A DNA stretch of 64,000 nucleotides from NCBI GenBank assembly GCA_937928755.1, contig CALEZI010000107.1:17175-81174 (forward strand), read 5' to 3'. Origin of the DNA: an uncultured Rhodanobacteraceae bacterium. GTDB lineage: Bacteria > Pseudomonadota > Gammaproteobacteria > Xanthomonadales > SZUA-5. The position numbers and the translations under genes were made by a program. The notes beneath the pieces are model-generated. The model searched no databases, was not told the origin of the DNA, and saw only the letters and a program-made list of their open reading frames with translations. Shown in pieces: positions 56,489 through 64,000 of the stretch; the first letter of the stretch is position 1; each line of letters begins with the position of its first letter.

Positions 56489-56573
56489 TGGTGCCGGCGG
56501 ACGGACTCGAACCGTCACGGGTTGCCCCACTACCACCTCAAAGTAGCGTGTCTACCAATTCCACCACGTCGGC
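56489..56573 (-). tRNA. tRNA-Leu (anticodon GAG)
   Basis: 85 bases including an encoded CCA. The molecule runs GCCGACG... to ...CGCCGGC-A-CCA. The anticodon stem CTACT/GGTAG encloses loop TTGAGGT with anticodon GAG, and the class II variable arm is present (GTGGGGCAACCCGT region). The T arm is GACGG-TTCGAGT-CCGTC. The acceptor stem has an A5-C68 mismatch where a Watson-Crick pair is expected; the other six pairs are standard. Lies between secG and nuoA on the same strand. Confidence 0.95.
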
Positions 56574-56601
56574 ATTTGGAGTACTTAGATCCAGATCAAG
56601 T

Positions 56602-57105
56602 CTACTGCGGTTTGGCGTCGTCTTCGCCGGATTCGACGGCCGGTGTTTCGCTTGTTTGCGCCGACGGCGAGGCCGCTTCCGGAGCCGGAGTTTCCGCGTT
56701 CGACACCTCGGGAGCGCCCGCCGCGGGCACCTCGCTGGTGGTTGACGCCGACGGAACTTCGGAAGTGCCGCCTGCATCCGGTGCCGCCGGGACTTCACTG
56801 CCCGCAGCCGGAGCGGCCGGCGTGGGCAGTTGGCTCATGACACCGAGCTCGGCGGACGCATCGCGCACCGTGCCGATTCGCGTCTCGTAGACCGCCATGC
56901 CCATGCTCAGCACGAAGAATGCGACCGCCAGCCACTTGGTGGCCTTGGACAGGAAATTGGATGAACCGCGGGCACCGAAAACCGTGCCCGATGCGCCCGA
57001 GCCGAAGCCCGAGCCGGCAGCAGCACCCGAACCGCGCTGCAGCATGATGAACGTGATCATCGCGATCGCGATGACCAGGTAAACGACAATAAAAGCAATC
57101 TTCAT
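56602..57105 (-). CDS. secG: Protein-export membrane protein SecG
   Basis: Accessory subunit of the Sec translocon, 167 residues. The two transmembrane helices are at about 1-22 and 52-72, with the cytoplasmic loop GSGAAAGSGFGSGASGTVFG between them; the second helix is followed by a long Pro/Ala/Glu/Ser tail (about residues 85-167) with SEVPAA-like repeats. E. coli SecG has only 110 residues. It lies between tpiA and tRNA-Leu, the usual order. Confidence 0.93.
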   Translation of the reverse strand: MKIAFIVVYLVIAIAMITFIMLQRGSGAAAGSGFGSGASGTVFGARGSSNFLSKATKWLAVAFFVLSMGMAVYETRIGTVRDASAELGVMSQLPTPAAPAAGSEVPAAPDAGGTSEVPSASTTSEVPAAGAPEVSNAETPAPEAASPSAQTSETPAVESGEDDAKPQ

Positions 57106-57118
57106 AATGGTTTTTTAC

Positions 57119-57880
57119 TCAACCGTCCTGGTTGGCTGCGCGACAGATGGCGTCGAACTCGGCCGGAATCAACGACGCGCCCCCGATCAGCCCGCCGTCG
57201 ACATCCGGCTGGGCAAACAGGTCTGCAGCGTTGGAGCCTTTGACGCTACCGCCGTACAGGATCCGACAAAGACTGCCGAGCATAGCATCGCGATTCGCGA
57301 TCGCGCTACGGATCAGCGCGTGCACGGTCTGCGCCTGCTCTGGCGACGCGGTACGTCCGGTGCCGATCGCCCAGACCGGCTCGTAGGCAATCACGGCACG
57401 CGCCAGCGACGCAATTCCGGCAGCATCGACCACCGCTTCGAGTTGGCGCAGCACCACAGTGTCGGTATCGCCACGCTCGCGCTCGTCGAGTGTTTCGCCG
57501 AGACACAGCACCGGCGTCAAACCGACCGATTGTGTGCGCAGGAACTTCGCGGCAACCACCGCGTCGGATTCGCCAAACACATGGCGACGCTCGGAATGTC
57601 CGACCAGCACATACTGGATGCCGAACTCGGCGAGCATGTCCGCCGAAACTTCGCCGGTGTAGGCGCCATTGGCATAAGCGGCGACGTTCTGCGCGCCGAG
57701 TCGCAGCGGCGTTCCGGCCGCACTCGCCTGCACCTGCGCCAGATGGACAAAGGCCGGCACCACGCCCACATCGACGTTGACGTTGACCGCGGCCACGCGT
57801 CCGGCAGCCTCCGTCCAGGTTTGAACGTCGGCGCGCGTGCCGTTCATCTTCCAGTTACCCAGAACCATCTTGCGACGCAT
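57119..57880 (-). CDS. tpiA: Triosephosphate isomerase
   Basis: Interconverts dihydroxyacetone phosphate and glyceraldehyde 3-phosphate. 253 residues, with Lys11 (GNWKMNG), catalytic His95 (LVGHSERR) and catalytic Glu167 (AYEPVWAIGTG). Start MRRKMVLG at 57878-57880, preceded by GAGAGGG. Followed by secG after 13 bases, so co-transcribed. Confidence 0.97.
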   Translation of the reverse strand: MRRKMVLGNWKMNGTRADVQTWTEAAGRVAAVNVNVDVGVVPAFVHLAQVQASAAGTPLRLGAQNVAAYANGAYTGEVSADMLAEFGIQYVLVGHSERRHVFGESDAVVAAKFLRTQSVGLTPVLCLGETLDERERGDTDTVVLRQLEAVVDAAGIASLARAVIAYEPVWAIGTGRTASPEQAQTVHALIRSAIANRDAMLGSLCRILYGGSVKGSNAADLFAQPDVDGGLIGGASLIPAEFDAICRAANQDG

Positions 57881-58224
57881 CTGCCGGGCCCTCTCGCTTC
57901 GGCCGCGGACCATAGCGGGCATGGACTCGACGGATCAAGACGCGCTGGCCGTCACAGTCGGTTGCACAAGGCGTTTTCCTTGTCCTTTCGGCCGTCCGGC
58001 GCCTACAATGGGCGGCTGTCACGATCCAGGTCGGGATGCGGGTCCCATCGACTCCGTGCCGATGCTCTGCACCAGGTGTGCAAATCGCGACAGACCGCTT
58101 CGGCGCTGCACCTCAACGCAAAAGGGCAGCGGAAGCGGAAGCGCGTCTTGCTCGGTAGATCGGACTGAGGCAGTCCGTCCCACTGGGCTTGGCGTTTGTC
58201 CTCATCTACGACAAGGAGTTCGTC
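57881..58224. other. Divergent spacer with rpsO leader
   Basis: 344 bases between tpiA (minus) and rpsO (plus), no credible gene. A promoter candidate (below) would give an rpsO leader of about 210 bases. In other bacteria, rpsO leaders fold into structures bound by S15 for autoregulation; a comparable fold could exist here but I could not confirm one. Confidence 0.5.
57980..58009 (+). promoter_or_regulatory. Candidate sigma-70 promoter of rpsO
   Basis: TTGTCC (57980-57985) and TACAAT (58004-58009) are separated by 18 bases. The -10 is close to consensus, the -35 moderate. Position and orientation fit rpsO-pnp transcription. Confidence 0.4.
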
Positions 58225-58494
58225 ATGCCTCTGAATGCCACCCAGTCCGGCGCGATCATTGCTGCCCATCAGCGCGGCGCCGCCGACACCGGATCGCCGG
58301 AAGTCCAGGTCGCCCTGCTCACTGCGCGTATCGAGCAGCTGTCGGTCCATTTTGCCGATCACAAGAAAGATCACCATTCCCGCCGCGGCCTGCTGAAGCT
58401 GGTGAATCAGCGCCGCCAGTTGCTTGCGTACCTGAAGCGCAAGGACGACGCGCGTTACCGCGCGCTCATCGAGAAGCTCGGCCTGCGTCGCTGA
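58225..58494 (+). CDS. rpsO: 30S ribosomal protein S15
   Basis: Primary 16S rRNA-binding protein, 89 residues, standard length. The conserved HKKDHHSRRGLLKLVNQRR and YRALIEKLGLRR segments are present. Start MPLNATQ at 58225 follows AAGGAG; the longer frame adds 12 residues not seen in the family. pnp follows 49 bases later, the classic rpsO-pnp pair. Confidence 0.97.
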   Translation: MPLNATQSGAIIAAHQRGAADTGSPEVQVALLTARIEQLSVHFADHKKDHHSRRGLLKLVNQRRQLLAYLKRKDDARYRALIEKLGLRR

Positions 58495-58543
58495 CGCGCC
58501 CGCTGCGAATCATCCGTTTCGAATCTACGCAAGGACATCCCCA

Positions 58544-60655
<2,112 letters not shown>

Positions 60656-60981
60656 GCGGAATCGACGCGACCCTGAAGTCGCGGAGCAAGGTCGAAAACA
60701 ACGGGTCCTGCGGGGCCCGTTGTTGTTTGCGGGGGAGCCATTGGGGGCGCCGGCGCTCTCGTGGGTGCAGAGTCGTCTGCTCTTGTGGGTCCAGACTTGT
60801 CTGCTCTTGTGGGTCCAGACTTGTCTGGACGCTGTTGATTGCGGCACTTCGAAAGAGCGTCCAGGCAAGTCTGGACCCACCAAGGCTTATGGTCAGATCT
60901 GCACATCGCGGGGACGCTCATCACATGGCACCGAGCCACCCACTTGCCGTAAGCTGATCGCCTGACCTTCAGGCGGGACCC
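60656..60981. repeat. Spacer with tandem and inverted GTCCAGACTTGTCTGGAC repeats
   Basis: After the pnp terminator the gap holds three head-to-tail degenerate units of about 24-26 bases (from about 60760), each starting GTGGGTCCAGACTTGTCTG or a variant, then an inverted unit GCGTCCAGGCAAGTCTGGAC (60857-60876). A degenerate further copy lies at about 61564-61600. No gene is present. Confidence 0.75.
60698..60728 (+). terminator. Intrinsic terminator of rpsO-pnp
   Basis: 11-bp stem: ACAACGGG plus TCC pairs with GGG plus CCCGTTGT around a short loop, followed by TGTTT. It starts 43 bases after the pnp stop. Confidence 0.8.
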
Positions 60982-61542
60982 TTGGACGTGAGCGCGGTCG
61001 TCCGTTTTGCCGAGTACGAAGACATCCAACGCCTGCCCGAGCACGTCACGGGAGAAATCCTGTTCGGCCAGCTGCACACGCAGCCACGGCCGACTTCGCG
61101 GCATGCGGGGGTTGAGACCGGCATCGCCGCCGAACTCAGAAATCCATTCGGCATCGGCCGCGGTGGCCCCGGCGGCTGGGTCATCCTGGTCGAACCCGAG
61201 TTGCATCTGTCCGGGCATGTCATGGTCCCCGACCTCGCCGGCTGGCGCCGCGAGCGCCTGCCACTGATCCCCGACGGACCAGTTGAAGTGGTTCCGGATT
61301 GGGTGTGCGAGATCCTCTCGCCATCGACTGCGAACAAGGACCGCAAGATCAAACGGCCGCTCTACGGGAAACTCGGTGTCGGCCATGCCTGGTTGATCGA
61401 TCCGAATGCCAAGACCATCGAGGTCATGCGCTTTGCCGATGGTCACTGGGTACTGCTCGGCACTTTCGGCGACGACGATTCGATGCGTGGCGAACCCTTC
61501 GACGCCGTGGCGATCGATCTCGCGCCGTTGTGGGCGTGGTAG
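60982..61542 (+). CDS. Uma2 family (DUF820) putative endonuclease
   Basis: About 186 residues of the PD-(D/E)XK-fold Uma2 family: acidic segment EPELHLS, PDLAGWR and the core VPDWVCEILSPSTANKDR with the E..S/T-x-S pattern and Lys residues after it. Uma2 genes are common in cyanobacteria and planctomycetes and less so in proteobacteria; no function is proven. The start is either TTG (60982) or GTG (60988); AGGCGGG lies upstream of both. It is bounded by repeats on both sides. Confidence 0.8.
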   Translation: MDVSAVVRFAEYEDIQRLPEHVTGEILFGQLHTQPRPTSRHAGVETGIAAELRNPFGIGRGGPGGWVILVEPELHLSGHVMVPDLAGWRRERLPLIPDGPVEVVPDWVCEILSPSTANKDRKIKRPLYGKLGVGHAWLIDPNAKTIEVMRFADGHWVLLGTFGDDDSMRGEPFDAVAIDLAPLWAW

Positions 61543-61785
61543 CCGGAACCCGCGCTGACTGCGCTCTTGTGGGTTCAGACTTGACTTGACGCCGTTGATC
61601 CAGTCGCGTAGTTCGGAACCCTCGCGAAACGCGAGGATTCCGCCGTCGGGGATCGCGACACGTTCGACGGCGGAATCTTCGCCTGCGGCGAAGGTTCGCC
61701 CTACGACGAATGGCTTTCCGCGTACGCTTCGTTGCACTGCAGCATCCTGTTAGCATTCGCGCCACCTATCAGCTGGAGCGCGCCC
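61543..61785. other. Spacer with degenerate repeat copy before phaE
   Basis: 243 bases without a gene. The left part contains a degenerate unit of the GTGGGTCCAGACTTG repeat (about 61564-61600), and a short inverted pair (GGAACCCTCGCGAAACGCG near 61615) follows. Upstream promoter for phaEC must lie here; none is clear. Confidence 0.45.
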
Positions 61786-62892
61786 GTGTCCGACCCCAAA
61801 GCCGCGTGGATGCCGGATTGGCAATCCATGCAGAAGCAGTTCTTCTCGGCGTGGACCGATGCCGCTCGAGGTGGCGCTGCACCGTCGATGCCCGTGCATG
61901 AAGGATTCGATGTCTGGTTGAAGCTGTTCAATCAGCAGAACTCGGGCAACGAAGTGCTCGACAAGGTGGTCGGCAGCGCCAAGCAGTTCGCCGAGTTCAT
62001 GCAGGGTGTCGTCGGTCAGCTGGCGACCACGCGCCCGGATTTGGCCACGCCTGGCGTCATGCGCGAAGCGCTGGAGAAGGCCATGGGTGGCCTGACCGCC
62101 CACAAGAATCCGGTGATCGACGCCCTGCGCGGCATCACCAGCGAAGGAGCGAAAGGCTTCGAGGACATGTACCGCGAGTGGATGAAGGTCGCCAAGCCGC
62201 TCGAGTCCGACGCCCGCAACTACCTGTCGATGCCCGCGTTCGGCATGAATCGCGAATCGACCGAGCGCCAGCAGGCGCTGATGCAGGCTTTCGCTGATTA
62301 CCAGGACCAGAACACGCGCTACAACACCTTGATGTTCAAGGCCAGTCGACTCGGCCTCGACAAGTTCGAATCCAAGCTCGCCGAGCGCAGTGAGCCGGGT
62401 CGCGAGATCACCAGCATGCGCGGCCTGTACGATGTTTACGTCGACGCCGCCGAAGAGGGCTACGCCGAAGTCGCGCTGTCGGATGAATTCCGCGAGGTCT
62501 ACGGTGCCATGGTGAACGCGCAGATGCGCGTGCGCCAGATGATCCAGGGTGAGGTGGAGCGCTCCACTGCCGCGCTCGGTATTCCGGGCCGCACCGAGCT
62601 CGACTCGGTGCACAAGCGCATGCACGATTTGCGCAAGCGCGTGGCGGACCTGGAGGAAAAGCTGGCCGCGCAGGCAAACACTGCACCGGCTGAGGCGGTG
62701 ACACCGACCGCTGCACCGAAGCCGCCCAAGGCTGCAGCACCCGCCAAGCCGAAGGCCGCCGCAAAGCCCAAAGCTGCCGCCAAGGTCAAGCCAGCGGCTG
62801 CAAAGAAGGCACCGGCCGCGGCCGCGACGCCGGCGGTCAAGAGCGTTGGCGCCGCAGCGCCGAAATCGTCCACTCGTCGTAGCCGGAGCTGA
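61786..62892 (+). CDS. phaE: Class III polyhydroxyalkanoate synthase subunit PhaE
   Basis: Regulatory subunit that activates PhaC in class III synthases, 368 residues, mostly helical, with a coiled-coil near 272-296 (GRTELDSVHKRMHDLRKRV). The last about 70 residues (298-368) are Ala/Pro/Lys-rich (repeats of KPKAAA and KKAPAAA), as in DNA- or nucleoid-binding tails of PhaF/PhaM and histone H1. I start it at the GTG at 61786, preceded by GGAG; the ORF from 61732 reads non-coding DNA. phaC follows after 5 bases. Confidence 0.9.
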   Translation: MSDPKAAWMPDWQSMQKQFFSAWTDAARGGAAPSMPVHEGFDVWLKLFNQQNSGNEVLDKVVGSAKQFAEFMQGVVGQLATTRPDLATPGVMREALEKAMGGLTAHKNPVIDALRGITSEGAKGFEDMYREWMKVAKPLESDARNYLSMPAFGMNRESTERQQALMQAFADYQDQNTRYNTLMFKASRLGLDKFESKLAERSEPGREITSMRGLYDVYVDAAEEGYAEVALSDEFREVYGAMVNAQMRVRQMIQGEVERSTAALGIPGRTELDSVHKRMHDLRKRVADLEEKLAAQANTAPAEAVTPTAAPKPPKAAAPAKPKAAAKPKAAAKVKPAAAKKAPAAAATPAVKSVGAAAPKSSTRRSRS

Positions 62893-62897
62893 TCGCC

Positions 62898-63962
62898 ATG
62901 GGCCCTTTGCGTATCGACCCCAAATCCGCTTTCGAGGAAGTGGTCCGCTACAGCCAGAAATTGACCGCCGGCGCCGACGTGCTGCGCAAGGTCGATGATG
63001 TCGAGTACGGTGCCACCGAAAAGGAAGTCATCTACCGCGAAGACAAGGTCGTGCTGTATCGCTTCAAGGGCGATCGCGCACCGACCAACAAGACGCCGAC
63101 GCTGATCGTCTACGCGCTGGTGAATCGCCCGTTCATGACCGATCTTCAGGCTGACCGCTCGCTGGTGCGCAACCTGCTGGCGCTTGGCGAAGACGTGTAC
63201 CTGATCGACTGGGGTTATCCCGACGCCGCCGACCGCTACATCTCTCTGGATGACTACATCAACGGCTACATCCGGCGTTGCACCGACGCCGTCGCCAAGC
63301 GCCACGGCCTGAAGGCGATCAACATCCTCGGCGTCTGCCAGGGCGGCGCGTTCTCGCTGTGCTTCGCCTCGATCTATCCGGAGAAGGTCAAGAACCTGAT
63401 CACGATGGTGACGCCGGTCGATTTCCACACACCGGACAACATGCTGTCGCATTGGACGCAGGGCATGGATGTCGATCTGTTCGTCGACACGCTCGGCAAT
63501 GTGCCGGGCGATTTGATGAACTACTGCTACCTGACGCTCAAGCCCTTCCGCCTGAACCACCAGAAGTACGTTGGCCTGGTCGATATCCTCGACGACAAGG
63601 CCGAACTGGAGAACTTCCTGCGCATGGAAAAGTGGATCTTCGACTCGCCGAATCAAGCCGGTCAGGCGTTCCGCGAGTTCATCCGCGATTTCTACCAGGG
63701 CAACAAGCTGGTCGAGGGCGGCCTCAAGATCGGCGACAAGGATGTCGATCTGAAGCGCGTCACCATGCCGGTTCTGAACATCTACGCCGAGCAGGATCAC
63801 CTGGTTCCACCCAGTGCATCGATCCCGATGAAGAATCTGGTCGGCACCAGGGACTACACCGTGCTGGCGTTCAAGGGCGGCCACATCGGCATCTACGTGT
63901 CCGGTCGCGCCCAGCGCGAAGTGGCGCCGACCATCCACAGCTGGCTCGGCAAGCACGCCTGA
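62898..63962 (+). CDS. phaC: Class III polyhydroxyalkanoate synthase subunit PhaC
   Basis: Catalytic subunit polymerising (R)-3-hydroxyacyl-CoA, 354 residues, the size of the class III type. The catalytic triad is Cys147 in the lipase-like box GVCQGG, Asp300 (YAEQDHLVPP) and His329 (GGHIG), nearly identical in spacing to the Allochromatium vinosum enzyme. Coupled with phaE, it should produce short-chain polyester granules. No phaA or phaB is in the window. Confidence 0.95.
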   Translation: MGPLRIDPKSAFEEVVRYSQKLTAGADVLRKVDDVEYGATEKEVIYREDKVVLYRFKGDRAPTNKTPTLIVYALVNRPFMTDLQADRSLVRNLLALGEDVYLIDWGYPDAADRYISLDDYINGYIRRCTDAVAKRHGLKAINILGVCQGGAFSLCFASIYPEKVKNLITMVTPVDFHTPDNMLSHWTQGMDVDLFVDTLGNVPGDLMNYCYLTLKPFRLNHQKYVGLVDILDDKAELENFLRMEKWIFDSPNQAGQAFREFIRDFYQGNKLVEGGLKIGDKDVDLKRVTMPVLNIYAEQDHLVPPSASIPMKNLVGTRDYTVLAFKGGHIGIYVSGRAQREVAPTIHSWLGKHA

Positions 63963-64000
63963 GAGCAGTGAGGGTGAACAGGGAGTCGCGAGTGGCGGGG

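Noticed and set aside
60720..60965. Overlapping short frames in the GTCCAGACTTG repeat region
   Set aside because: They arise from the tandem repeat itself.

Overview
This window reads as chromosomal DNA of a high-GC gammaproteobacterium, most likely in or near the Xanthomonadales (Lysobacterales). The gene order ndk-rlmN-pilW-rodZ-yfgM-bamB-der, separate nuoC and nuoD genes in a 14-gene complex I operon, a MoeB with an N-terminal rhodanese domain, leucine dehydrogenase next to isovaleryl-CoA dehydrogenase, and a class III (PhaC/PhaE) polyhydroxyalkanoate synthase all fit that placement. This is an inference from gene content; no marker gene tree was possible. No phage, insertion sequence, CRISPR array or rRNA operon was seen.

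Layout. 1-0.35 kb: the start of a response regulator that runs off the left edge. 0.46-8.7 kb: leucine and fatty-acid catabolism on the minus strand (isovaleryl-CoA dehydrogenase, leucine dehydrogenase, a beta-oxidation pair of thiolase and hydratase/dehydrogenase), plus an M48-type lipoprotein protease and, on the plus strand, a small membrane protein. 9.0-18.3 kb: a plus-strand housekeeping run (ndk, rlmN, pilW, rodZ, yfgM, bamB, der, moeA, moeB), with several 4-nt stop/start overlaps. 18.3-19.0 kb: a gene-free stretch carrying several DnaA-box-like 9-mers. 19.0-23.1 kb: a DUF1244 gene and a translationally coupled TRAP transporter operon (tatT-dctP-dctQ-dctM). 23.3-28.0 kb: fadD, a small lipoprotein, and a phospholipid cassette (CDP-alcohol phosphotransferase, PlsC-like acyltransferase, CdsA). 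28.3-41.6 kb: a mixed region with a very large propeller-type sensor kinase, several uncharacterised envelope proteins, a more AT-rich probable insertion at 33.1-34.2 kb, a DUF4139 protein, a fatty acid hydroxylase/sterol desaturase family protein, two coupled DNA alkylation repair genes (an Ada-AlkA fusion and an Ogt-SH3 fusion), and a membrane diguanylate cyclase. 41.8-56.4 kb: the complete nuoA-N operon on the minus strand. 56.5-60.7 kb: tRNA-Leu(GAG), secG, tpiA, and divergently rpsO-pnp. 60.9-64 kb: an Uma2-type nuclease gene between repeats, then phaE-phaC.

How the parts fit. Acyl-CoA metabolism recurs (IVD, thiolase, hydratase/dehydrogenase, FadD, PHA synthase), suggesting a cell that degrades branched-chain amino acids and fatty acids and can store carbon as polyester. 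Respiratory complex I would take up the NADH these pathways yield. Intergenic spaces hold at least four families of short palindromic repeats, several of them right after the 3' ends of operons.

The most unusual points for follow-up are: the O6-alkylguanine-DNA alkyltransferase fused to a tandem SH3-like tail and translationally coupled to Ada-AlkA; the CDP-alcohol phosphotransferase whose metal-binding motif has two Asp-to-Asn changes; the DnaA-box cluster away from dnaA; the PhaE subunit with an Ala/Lys/Pro tail like histone H1 or PhaM; and the dispersed palindromic repeats. I did not find a clear-cut new multi-gene defence or mobile system.
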